Positions 1-12,400 of a DNA stretch of 64,000 bases are shown here, piece after piece. Position 1 is the stretch's first letter. The number at the start of each line of letters is the position of its first letter. The notes under the pieces were generated by a model that saw only the letters and a program-made list of their open reading frames with translations, ran no database searches and was not told the DNA's origin. Location of the stretch: assembly GCF_027596085.1 (NCBI RefSeq), contig NC_072460.1, forward strand, positions 2,686,459 to 2,750,458, in the 5' to 3' direction. Source of the stretch: Anoplopoma fimbria. Taxonomy: Eukaryota; Chordata; Actinopteri; Perciformes; Anoplopomatidae. A program made the translations under genes and the position numbers.

Positions 1-1560
1 TTTTTTTTGTTGTTTTATTTTGGATTATATCTAAAATCAGGGCATTACAATTTGAGTGCTGGGAGACCTCTACTGGTGATACAACTAAGTAGAGAACACA
101 AAAACAGTGAGCAAATTACTTTTTTCTTTTTTTTTTTCTTGCCCCATTTTTGTGGAGATTATTTTTCCCTTTCGACGACTGGGACTTCCAGGTTTAATGA
201 GGACCAACATGGACTATGTTTGGATCGTATAATTCAAAGAAGAAATGCTGGAAATTGGTACTAAAAAGTAGCTGCTGGAGATGACCTACCTCATGTCTGT
301 GGATTACCTGCTCCTTTCCTGAATGTGGAACTATAATTGAAACGTGGATACAAACGCATACGGAATCAGTGAACAAAGTGGCACCAATGAACTGCATTTA
401 TTGACTCTGCTTCGGTTGGACTGCATGGAGGCTCCTTCACTTGTAAAGGAGCTGGACAACAGACATGAACATCCATGAGCCTCAGAACTGTTATGAAGGT
501 TCTCCACACTGGGAATGAATACAGTGCTACTACAAATCTGGATTACCATTAAGAGACATGTTCTTTATTCTTAATCTGTCACGGACAGATTTCCCTCCCT
601 CTGCCAACGGAATTTGACTACTTTACTACTGGGCACAGTGTGACCGACGTGGAATGCCAAGGACTTCACACATTGAAAATGCAAGACTTCATTTTTTTTC
701 CCCATCATTGCTGTTGGGGAATCAACTGTGCACTGCTTTCTGAAGAGGGACTTATGGATATCATGTATTCATTTTACAGGACTAATTTTCTCCCTACATT
801 TGGATGGTTATATAGACTCAAATTGACAATTTCCAGCATACAAAACATCCTACCCTGGATCCGTACAAGGCCAACTTTGTTTTAATCATTTTAATTAAAA
901 CGGACACTCATCCAAGTACAAGAGGTCCCTTGCCCAGGAGATGAGGATTACATTTTCTAATTTGAACAATTTTGCTTCATTTTTCCCCCACTCCACTCAA
1001 CATTTTTGCCCATTTTTTTCTGTTCACAAAGTTCTATCTCCCTAAATTGTATTTGGAATAATAGGTCAAGTTACCACTCTCTCAAAAGGTTGGTATGTCC
1101 TGCCCTGTGTATTTTAGCTGTCCTCTCTAACCCCCTAGTTTGAACCCCTGTGTCTCTCCATTTTCCCCACTAACAGAAGTAGCCGGTACATAGTCTGCTA
1201 TTACCGCCTGTGTGTCTATATGCCGAAATCTTTACCTTACTTTTATATTGTTTTCCTTTTTCTCTTCCTCTCACCTGACCCCACCTTCAGCTCCTGTTCC
1301 CCCGTCCTCCTTATGATAAATAGACCCAGATCCACCCTTTTAGCTGTTATTCACGACAAGTAATCAAAGTAAAGAAAAAAAATATATATTTTGTAACGAT
1401 GTCTTAATATAACACAAGGACTGGGCTGTGGAAGATTCAATAGATTCGAAGACCCAAAGATTTGTCACGTACTTGAATTTACAATATGTGTAGTAAAAAG
1501 TGGGGGCTGAACACTACAATAAAAAAAATAAATATATTCATGCAGTGTATACATTTTCAA
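1..1560 (+). other. 3'UTR-like unique block with two AATAAA hexamers
   Basis: Mostly unique sequence with pyrimidine-rich stretches (about 990-1330). It ends in an A-rich segment with overlapping polyadenylation-type hexamers at 1518-1523 and 1527-1532. No ORF longer than about 85 codons looks real. The texture resembles a terminal exon or noncoding RNA rather than a typical intron, but nothing in the sequence proves transcription. Confidence 0.3.
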
Positions 1561-4500
1561 ATGTCTTGAAAAACAGTGAGACAGACTTAAATAACTCATA
1601 ATTTAGCCTCTTAGATTGCTTCTGATTCAAGCTTTGTCAAGGTCAGTTTAGGATTTTTACATGAAAGTATCTTTTATTGTGAAAGACCAGTTGATTGATA
1701 AGGAACAGAAGATGTTTTTTTGTTTAATTGATTGGGTTTTTTATATCAAGCAAAAATACCAAACATTTGCGCATATAGTTTTGAATGAAATATGTCAAAG
1801 TTAAGGTCTGTGCTTGTGGTCAGACAAAACAGCAATGTGGCTTTAGGATCTGACAAAGGCATTTTGTAAACTAAATGATTGATTGATTTAATTAAAAATA
1901 CTAATCATGATATTCATCAATCATGAAGATAATCATTATTTCCATCGCCAGTATCTTTTGTTCCGGCCTTGCAGCTGAGGTTTTAAAATTGCTTCAGTTA
2001 CCCTTTTCTGTGACGAGAGTAGAATATGAAAACGGCAAAATATGTCACAGAGTGCAGATTACATTTTTGATTCTTAGACCTCTGAGAAATATAACAAATT
2101 TAAGATTATTTTAGTAGAATTTCATCTTATTAGTGAGTCGGCCATAGTCCTTGTGAGGGAATATGCAGGTAGAGATATAACATCCACCCAAAGTCCCTGA
2201 CTACATTTTTAACCACTCCATTTAGGGTTGGCCAATATCACGGTAATTGCTGTGAGATAGTAGAAATTTCCCAACGATAAGGGATTTTTCTCAACCATTT
2301 ATACTGAGATATCTGTGCTTTTTAAATTTTGTATTGTATTGGACTGTTGAGAGTAACATTGCAAATCAATAAACAGGACTGATTCATGGCCGTGCGGTCT
2401 ATACAGGATTGTTGCTTCAGTCTGATGGATCACCTTCATTGATATTTTATTCACTGGACTAACCATAAATAAATCTAAATTTGGTTATTTTATTCTAAAA
2501 TTATTTTCCATTGAGTTTCTGATCATACATTCTATATCAGAATATATCTCAATATCATTATATAAAGTGATAGAAGAACAAACACAGCTCTGTGGTTTGT
2601 GTTTTAGCCTGCACAGTTTAACTGTTGGTTTGCATGGCAGAAGGCTATTTAACATTGGACTATGCACAAATAGTTTTGGAAATCTTGAATTGAATTGATG
2701 TGCTTGTCTTGCTCCCACGTGACTGAGCCTCCACATACAATTGCCTTTTTCGCATGCTGCTGGAATGCATCCTTATAGTTATGCTGTCCCCGTAATCCCA
2801 AAACAGTTGATGTGCTTAGCATGCACCAGAGCAGACTAATAATCAAACACTGATGGAAAATATGCCAAAAAAATAAGTCCAACTGAATTATTTTAAGCTC
2901 CATGAATAATGTAGAACCTGTTTTGTGTAAAGTGAAATTGAAGTGAAATTGAAGGCTATCTATTGAGCAGTGAGCCTGCGCCACCAAATTAGCATTTTGG
3001 GGAGCATCCAGGGGTCAAGGTAATCCATCAATTTCACCGCAGACATCGTTATACCATAGATGTTATTCATGAATCCAGCACACGGATGATTAAATCAAAT
3101 AAGATGAAACAGAATTTGCCCCTGACCCGCTGTACTTTATGTATAGTGCAGTGAAATACAGACATGGTGCTAAAGCTCCATCAACCGATTTATCCTCAAC
3201 ATCCAGCAGACTGTGTGCGTCCCATGCAGTCTTTTGTTCCCGTGCCCTATGGCAAAGGCCTTTGTTTGGAAAGACTTCATGAATGACTTCCATTTTTGAG
3301 CCAATACATTGAAGTTGTTTATATCTATAGGTTACATATATGTCAATGTTTTTCACAGATTGGCAGCATCACAGAGTATCCACACAACTTAGTGTTAGAT
3401 TGTTGCACAGTCACTAACCCCAGTCATTGTGGTTTGCTGTAGACAAAACAAACTAAATTGTGAACCCTTTAAAGGGATAAGACAATGTTACAAAGGGTTA
3501 AGCTTAGGGGATGAATGCAGTCTATCAAAGTCCTCTAGAGACAGCCTTGTGAATATGAGTAACGCTTTCTCAGTCACTTGTAAAGGTCATGTTGGGCATT
3601 TTAAGAAACTCATCTTATGGATCATTTACCAAGATGCCTTTCAGGACATCACAGGGCATCAGTGATGCAGAGTAAGATGCCTGTGCCATGTATCTTTAAA
3701 AAGAAAATGGCAGCAGCCTTTTGTTACCCACCTTACATGGTTTCTTAAGCTCAGACTGGGACCCGTTTCCCCATCAACTCATCTTTTCCTATATTGTCCA
3801 AAACAATTTGTAGTCGTTCTAGTAAAAACACAACACTGCACATCTGCACAAAACCGGAAGCCTATTCAGATGAATTACAAATGTTAGCTTGAGATTCAAA
3901 ACAAAAAGCATTGTGGCCTAATTTTCTCAACCACAGGCTCCTGCTGACTTCTCTTTCATGAGATAAGCAGTTTCAGAAGTTTCTTCATGTTGCAACTGTC
4001 TTTGATTTGTGCTTACTGTTCTTTGTTGGCATAGACAGTTGAGCAGCATGAAACCCAGCAAGCAAAACAAGTGCATTGATAAATTTTTTACGCAGATGAA
4101 ATCAAAACATCTCTGATGGTCTAAATCAATCAAAGATCCAAGAGGTTTGGATGCCTTCATCAATTATCAGCAAGGATAATGTGCAAATCCCATTTAGGGA
4201 ATCGGCTTAATTACCTTCTTTCTTTCTTTCACACCTGATATTATAAGCTTGTTTTCTAGTTCTAGTTATATAATACTTTCTTTCTTTCTTTGGAAGTAGC
4301 CATTGGCAGGATATAGTGGAGATAGGAGAAGGAGGAGTCCTACATTGTTGCCCTCACTTCCTTCTTGGAAGGTGCAGTTAAATAATATGGGCAATAAAAC
4401 AGTAGTCCAACGAGACGCTCTGCTCATAGGTTGGTTTTACCAAACATATTTACACAATCTCCCGTTTGAACACTACGTTACATTAAGTTTTGCCACATAG

Positions 4501-5849
4501 AAAGCTGGGATTTCTATGATCACATAGGCATATTTATATTAATAATTTATTCTTAAATAGTCACACAGTAAAAACATTAGTATTTTGTTTTACGATTGAA
4601 AGTAACTTTTTCAAATTGTTTATGTACTATCAAATATACTGCAGTGAAGGTTTTTACCATTTTGACAGTTGAGGTTAAAATCAGGTACTGTCTTGAATCT
4701 TAATATTTTTCCACCCTCTTGGTTGAACTGGACAAATGATAAATCACAGAGGGTTCTTTAAGTGTTGTTGAATTAAACCATAAACCTCCCTGTGTTGCAA
4801 CATCATGGCTAATTTGCTGATTATAATTTGATCTGAATTCAAACAGTGGTAATTGCTGTCCTGTCCCGCTCATTACTGGGAGTTGGGTAATATGACTGCA
4901 GTAATGACACAGCAGTCGTATTACCAAATTAAATTCTGATTGCTTTATTCAGAACGAGGATGTTCGGGGTCTGAGCAGAATGTCCTTAATAGCACCTGTT
5001 CTAATGATGGTCTTCACGAAATATGCTTTGAAGACCTTTTTTCAGGAGAACAAGTGGTGTTAAATTGTGTAACATTAAAAAACAAAAGCCTTGTCATAAG
5101 TCACGTCCAAAAACCTTCAACGAAGCCTCTCAGATAAATGATAAAATGTCCCAGAAAGTGGCCTTTGTTAAAGTTACAAGACCAGAATGACTTGAAAATA
5201 TTTAAAGGCATGAATCTCTTGAGTAAATATTTATTATTTAAATAAATATTTTTGTGCAAGCCATATATCCTGCAATTATACTTTGAAATAATCAAACTTT
5301 CTGTTCCTTTAAACACTGAATGCATGCCTTTTGCTAAAAATCTCTTTCCGGTCATCCTATGCTGATTGTATTATCAATATAGTGTGTTGCACTTTACAGT
5401 AATATATACAAGTAATATATCTCTGATGCTTGAACTGATAAACCATTGAATTATAACACATCTGCATTCAAAGAAAAGGCAGTCTTAAACCATATAAGTG
5501 TTGTTAACACCTCCAAGCTGATTCATGAAAGACCTGACAGCGTCTTTGTGGCAGAAGGATCTGATACATTTCATCTCCAAGCCATAAACAGTTCAGACAC
5601 GCTCAGTTGTCTCAACCAGCACATCAATTGAATCCCCTTGTAGTTCAGTCTGTAGGCTGGAAAAGAACGATCTCTTTAGATGCTTCAAAACTACCCTTCT
5701 CCAAACACTTATGTGCCCTGTCTTCCCATGTGTCTAATTAAGTAAAAACCCACCAGAGACACCTGATCATTTTGTTTGCCCAGTGTCTGATGCTAGCAGC
5801 TGTCTTGAATGTAACCGTAATGTGATGTTCTCTCTTCCTGTTTTGATAG
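1..5849 (+). other. Inferred spen intron (5' part of the gene); no coding exon found
   Basis: No stretch here encodes RRM1 or the sequence between RRM1 and the exon at 5850, so the two missing 5' exons must lie further left and this region is intronic by inference. Positions 1-1560 look different from the rest (separate entry). Around 2223-2360 there is a degenerate repeat-like stretch beginning GGGTTGGCCAATATCACGG, reminiscent of common fish interspersed repeats. Short CTTT runs occur near 4220 and 4280. Otherwise it is AT-rich unique sequence with nothing I can name. Confidence 0.6.
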
Positions 5850-6464
5850 GACGGCTGAGAGTCGGGATCGGGCGTACGATCACAGTGCCTACGGACATCA
5901 CGAGCGTCCTGGTAGCAGTTTTGAACGCCAGCGGCACTATGAGACAGACTATTATCGCGACGCAAGAGAGAGGACTCTGAGCACAGCTGGGAGCGGGTCT
6001 GGTACCTCCAGCGGAAGTGGTACAGCGGTGTCATCGGGAGTCACTGGAACTATCGTCAGCGCTGTTGCTGGCAACACCGGAACAGGAGGAGCAGCAGTGG
6101 CCACGCCGGGAGGAAGCGGAGGATCTACTTCCAGCGTGGTCGGCTTCTTCCGCTCCCACAGCAGGAGCCCTTGTCGCTTTGAGACACCAGAGCCTCGCTA
6201 TGAGTCTCGTACCAGGGAACCCTTTACTTTGGCCAGTGTGGTTCACAGGGACCTTTACAGGGAGGACAGAGGTCGTCGCGGGGAGCGGTCGTACCGCCAC
6301 AGTCGCAGCCGGTCTCCACACTCAACACATTCGCGAAATCCATCTCCTCAGAGACTGGCCAGTCAGGCTACCCGTCCTCCGCGCTCCCACAGTGGGTCAG
6401 GCTCCCACAGCCGCTCCTCCAGTTCAGACTCAGTCAGCAGTACCAGCAGCAGTACGAGTGGCAG
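5850..6464 (+). CDS. spen: spen exon (human exon 3 equivalent): RS-rich linker
   Basis: The exon follows an acceptor ending TTGATAG at 5849 and stops at a GTGAGT donor at 6465. It encodes the linker between RRM1 and RRM2. It starts with the conserved Tyr/His-rich stretch (RAYDHSAYGHHER) and ends with an Arg/Ser-rich segment (HSRSRSPHSTHSRNPSPQRL, then Ser runs). Between them, at about 5983-6140, lies a Gly/Ser/Thr/Ala-rich low-complexity insert of about 50 residues that human SPEN lacks. The exon is 615 nt and enters and leaves with split codons. Confidence 0.93.
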
Positions 6465-9400
6465 GTGAGTGACGCTGTCAAGATTTCTACCCTTGTGCTT
6501 GGCTGTTGTTTACCTTTGTGCATCCCAGTCTTAGGCAAGAGCTGGACAGAGCACCGAGGAGTTTAAGAAAGAAATCTGCACTCTGAATGCTGCTTCAAAT
6601 GGTTGTAATCCTTAAGTTCACTGAATTCAACAGTACTTGGTTAAATTCAAATTGTAAAGATAAAAAAAAACATTTATCTTTTTTTCCAAGTCCAAGTGAC
6701 AGTGGTAGCATGATGGGAGATAAGTTCATAAGGCAAAAACAGGTACAGGTAGTATTAAGTGTCTTTGCTTTTATACGACAATACAAACAATATGATGTAT
6801 TCATAATTCCATGGTAAATCATGTAAAAAAAAAAATTAAAAAAAAAAGAGCTGACAACTGGGGATTAAATGCTATTGGAGTGCAACGGTGACGCATGTGC
6901 GCGGTTTAGTGATGGCTCGTTTTAAAGGTTGTGTAACAAATATTCCGGTGGGAAGTGTACATACAGTAGTCAGCTATAACTGACCACATGATCACGTTTT
7001 AGACGGATAATATGGAGGAGGGATATGTGATGAATCCGCAGCCTCTGAGGAGTCTGCGTCAGAGCGCAGTGCCATTAACCTTTATTAAATCGCCTGAAAA
7101 CACCAGGCTGCTACCGTAGAACCGTACAGATTTCTAACGCACATTAGATCTTTCTTTTGCTTATTTATGACGGATGTTTTGCTTATTTATGACGGAAAAT
7201 CCTATTTTCCAACTTTAGTTTTAGCATAAGTGGCCTTGAAACACACAGCATTGCAAACACTCTTGTGTAACATTAACTACTGAGCTATGTGACATGTAAA
7301 AGGTGAGATGCAAAGGAATTATTGCTAAAATGGAGTGGTTACGATGTAATCATATAAATGCATTCACAAAATCGATGTCTTTTTTTCTCTGGGACTACCT
7401 GATGGAAAATAAAACTCCATGTCGTGACGCTCTGAGGTAAAGCTTTCTGTTCTGCTGCAGCTATCGTTGTCACATTTAACTGTGATTTGCACAGCTGTCT
7501 CAGAGCTATGAGACCAGTGATGTGACTGGGAGAGAGTATTCAGGTGTGGAGTATGTCATTAGAGAAAAAGGGAGAGGAAATGAATCGAGTTGTTACAAAA
7601 TGTTACCGTCTTAATCTGTGTATAGTGCTATCTTTTAAGACTTAATGCGATTTCCCAACATATATTTATATCGGTTGTATTAAACACTGCAAACGAACTG
7701 TTGTTTTTTAAGTCAAAACATCAGTTTTGCAATCAAGCAAAGACCTGCTTGTGCATTTAATTTCTATCACCATTGTTGCTCAAAATCTGTGGTTTATAAA
7801 ATGAACCATTTCAAGATATCATATCTGCTTATACCATGTCTGTTTACTCAGCAGATACTGTATCACTTTTAAAACTATTTTTAAAATAGTGTTATAAAAG
7901 AACAACATGGCCAAACTTCACGTTCATTGCATAGAATTTGAATAATAACACAATTTCTAAATCTGTAAACCTTTCAAGCAGTGTTACGCGTGCAATTTTC
8001 TTTCTAACCTTTTTGTATGTGTGAACCTTGTACTCTAACTTTGTATTTTTCAAATGACAAAGCTGCTTTTACAAGGTTGTTGACTGAGTAATTGATTGCT
8101 GGTATGAGTCAGAGCCTGGAATATGACCTTTGCTGCATGTAACAGCTGTAATGACACACATTTTGGGTTGTTAATATTTAATCAGATTTTTTTTATTCCT
8201 GCTATGCTTTTGATTAAGTTGAGGTCTACCCGTCTGTCCACAAAAACTGCGAGTGTCAGTCTTGTTATGCCAGTGGATCTGGCCTCAGCTAAATTAGCAT
8301 GTTGAATTCAAAACGGAGCTATTTTTGTGCACTGCAGAGTTTTTCGACATCTGTTGCTATTTGTGTCCAGGTTCTTCTGAATGTATTGCTATTTATTAGT
8401 TGATTTGTTTTTGTTTTCTGAGTAGTGATGTACCACAAATACATAAATAACAAAAGGTTGGGATAATCAAATTCATGTGAGAACCGCACTTTTAAAAACA
8501 TAAGCGCTTGTGTCCGTGGGATTTAGGCCTCTGGTTGTTTATTGTCTGGATGACCGCATCACCTCTGGACGCAGCAGAGTCGGCAGCTCTGAAAGGCGTG
8601 TAGCGACACATGTGGTTTGACGAGGTAGTGCTACGGGGGGGAGATTTCAGGAGAAGGCTGGTATATTTATTTTTTTCCACTGCCTACCTCTGTGTATGTG
8701 TGATGGCTCCCCCCCTCCGTGAGATCCAGTTGGAACTGGAAATTTCTGGCCAGTGCTGGCTGCCTGCCCACTCCCACAGGCCAGCCTCCGTCAGCAGCAC
8801 TTCCGGGAGTGTCTGAGCACAGGAGGAGAAAGTGAGAAGGAAACAAACAGCAGAGGGCCTTGAAAGCTGAGACAGGCATGGGAACGGTTAGAGTAAAAAG
8901 GTGCTCATGGCAGCCATGAATTTGCCACTGACGTGCAAAGCCATCTTTTTGTACCAGATTATTATGATCATTTGGAGAGAAGGGTGTTTTTCTTCTCTTC
9001 AGCTGAGATGCATCGCATTCCCAGTGCATTGCATGAGCTATTATGCAAATGCATCACTATATATATTAAATCTGAAATGTTTGCGTATTAAATATCGCCT
9101 GTTCAATACAATATGCAATCTAATCCTCCTTCCTTTCCCTGCAGATTTGACATAACAAACACATTTTGTCACCTCTTGGGTCACAAAAATGACATTTTAA
9201 CTGCTGTTCTAGTCATTGAAGTAGAGTTTTCAAAACATATTATCCAATCTATGAAGAATTATTTTAGCACTTAACAGTGTAGCACTGCAAAAAAGATTTT
9301 TCCGTATACATATTTCATCATAGCAATTCATGAAAATACTTCTTCTCAAGTATTACTTTGAAAAGCAAAGGCAACAACCAGTTACAGTAACAGAAGATGA

Positions 9401-12400
9401 CAGACTGTGAAGCTCACATCAACATCTAAGCCCATGTTTCTCTTTTGCTACAGTGATTCTAGCAGTAGTTCAAGTGATGACTCCCCGGCACGTTCAGTGC
9501 AATCTGCTGCTGTTCCAGCACCCTCAGCACTTCCTTTATCCTCCCTCGACAAGGATGAACCACGTAAAAGCTTTGGCATCAAGGTCCAAAATCTTCCTGT
9601 GCGCTCTACAGGTTAGTTATAAGGTGCTCCCACGGTGTGCAACTACAAATAGCTTTTTTTTTATGCAGAAATAGTAGTGCATTGTATTTCTGTAATTCTC
9701 TCAAATATTGAAACTATATTTGAATGAAAGGTCATTACCAATACTTTATTATTCAATAACATGTTACTTTTTTCCAAGAAACATACTTAATAAAACATTT
9801 GACTGGTTTACTACAGATACGAGCCTGAAGGATGGTTTGTTCCATGAGTTCAAGAAACATGGGAAAGTCACATCTGTACAAATCCATGGAGCTTCAGAGG
9901 AGCGCTACGGGCTTGTCTTTTTCCGTCAGCAAGAGGACCAAGAGAAAGCACTTGGAGCATCAAAGGGAAAGCTTTTTTTCGGCATGCAAATTGAGGTCAC
10001 AGCCTGGAATGGCCCCGGTAAGTTCAGAACTTTCACGATATTTGCCGCATAATCATGAAACAACGAAACGCACACGGTTCGAATGGGCACTTGCTGTACT
10101 TTTCAGAGACTGAGAGTGAGAACGAGTTTCGGCCCCTGGACGAGAGGATAGATGAGTTTCATCCAAAGGCCACACGGACATTATTTATTGGAAACCTGGA
10201 AAAGTCAACCGCTTACCATGACCTGCTTAGCATCTTTCAACGCTTTGGAGAAATAGTGGTAGGTTAATGCTGTGAAGAGGTTGGGAATATCTCCATATAG
10301 GCAATAGTCAGCATGCTGCATAGTTTGAGATGACCATGCTTAATGAAAGCCTCTTTCTGTTTTCATTATTGTGCAAAGGACATTGACATTAAGAAGGTGA
10401 ATGGAGCTCCACAGTATGCCTTTCTACAATACTGCGACATTGCCAGTGTCTGTAAGGCTATAAAGAAGATGGATGGAGAGTACCTGGGTAACAATAGACT
10501 AAAGGTGAGATTTATCACTTTCATTTAACTTAACATCTTGCCTTAACTACCACATTCTTGTCTTTCACAACCATACTAGTATCATTAATGAGCATGATTT
10601 ATGTAAACTGTCTTCTAAGTTGTTTAATGTTGGATAAAATATTTGCAATCTTATATTTTGTCGTTCCTTTTTCCAGTTGGGCTTTGGAAAGAGTATGCCT
10701 ACGACGTGTGTTTGGTTGGATGGATTGGCGTCAAACACAACTGAGCAGTTTCTTACTCGTCATTTCTGCCGCTATGGACATGTTGTCAAGGTAAGTCTGT
10801 TTTTTACCTCCTTACAGTTGCCCATTGTTTACTTTCTGGCAACATGGGACCATATTTTCCTCTTTCTTGCGCAGGTTGTATTTGACAGAATGAAAGGAAT
10901 GGCCCTTATCCTGTATAACAACATTGAATACGCACAAGCCGCTGTCAAAGACACGAAGGGATGGAAGATAGGGGGCAGTAAAATCAAGGTAAGTGGGGAA
11001 TTTACTTTGCTCGTAAATTTGATCTCTTTAATGTTTTTGTGTTTTCAATGCCTGACATTTTGTGAAAATTGCAACTTAACCATGTTTTATTTTCAGGTGG
11101 ACTTTGCCAATCAGGAAAGTCAGATGGCGTTCTATCGTTCAATGCAGGCATCTGGGCAGGACATTCGGGACTTTTATGACATACTCACTGAAAGAAGGTT
11201 TGTGTTGTTCCCTTCAGTAATATTAATTTAGCCTTAATACCGTCTAGTGTTAAATATTATTGATTACAAAATGTGAGGAACTTATATCTTGTTTTTTGGG
11301 GCATATTTCTTGGCAGGGATGATCGACGAACTCAATATGAGTTTCAAGCAGAAAGACCGTATTACGAAAATGTACGAACACCAGGAACGTATACTGAAGA
11401 TCCACGTCGCAAATACCCTGCCAGAAGTCGGGAGTTCTATACAGAATGGGACCCATATCAGGGAGATTACTATGATCCACAATACTTTGAAGACCCCCGT
11501 GAATATAGAGAATATAGGGCTGACCCTTATGAGCAGGACATTCGCAAATACAGCTATTTGCAAAGGGAACGTGAAAGAGAGAGGGAGCGCTTCGAAACAG
11601 ATCGCGGACGTGATCATGGGCGGAGGACCATTGAACGTAGCCAAAGCCCATCCCACGTTGCCCCTCGTCGTCCTGCCAGCCCTACTGCATCTCCTTCGCT
11701 ATCAGAAAGGATACCAAGTGATTCAGATCGTCGTATTTGTTGCCGATCTTCTGAAAGAAGTGGTAGCTGCAGTTCAATCTCCCCGCCCAGATTTGAAAAA
11801 CTTGAAAAGGCACGCACTGAAAGGTATAACAAAACTGACAAACTTGAGAAGGATCGAGTCTTCGAAGTTGACAGAGTGAATTTAGTTGAAAAGGAGAAGC
11901 GGGCTGGACGTAAAGATCGAGGGGACAAAGACAAAAGTGAGAAGCAGAGGCTTAAGAAGCTAAAAGTTGCATCACCCATTATCCAACTATGTGAGACGGA
12001 ACCTGAACTTGAACGAGATGGTAGCCCTGAGTCAGTCCTTCGAAGTAAAAGCAGTAAAATACCAAAGGAAGGCTCAAGCAAAGGAAGGTTGGATCTGTTG
12101 CCTTGTGTTGTGCAGTTAACACGTGTTAAAGAGAAAGAAGGAAAATTGATTGGTCAGTCTGTCCAAGAAAAACAAATACCGAGGGGTGGGAGTGACAGTC
12201 CCAGATTGGCATCACCTTCAGCTGACCAGAGGAGTCCTCAATTCTGCTCAGAACTATCAAAAAGTGATATCTCTAAGCATGTAAAGGTGACAAGAGACAA
12301 AAATACGCACAGTTTAGTGGAGGTTATTGATAAGGATGCTAAAATCAAATCCAAAAAGCATGGGAAATCTGAAATGGGATTTGACAGTTGTACTTCTGTA

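Noticed and set aside
1..5849. The missing RRM1 exons of spen
   Set aside because: I looked for sequence equivalent to YGRVESVKI and the RRM1 RNP motifs in all + frames and found none. The exons must be further left.
6017..6472. Alternative 151-codon frame overlapping the first spen exon
   Set aside because: It is out of phase with the conserved spen frame, which alone matches the human protein and splices in phase on both sides.
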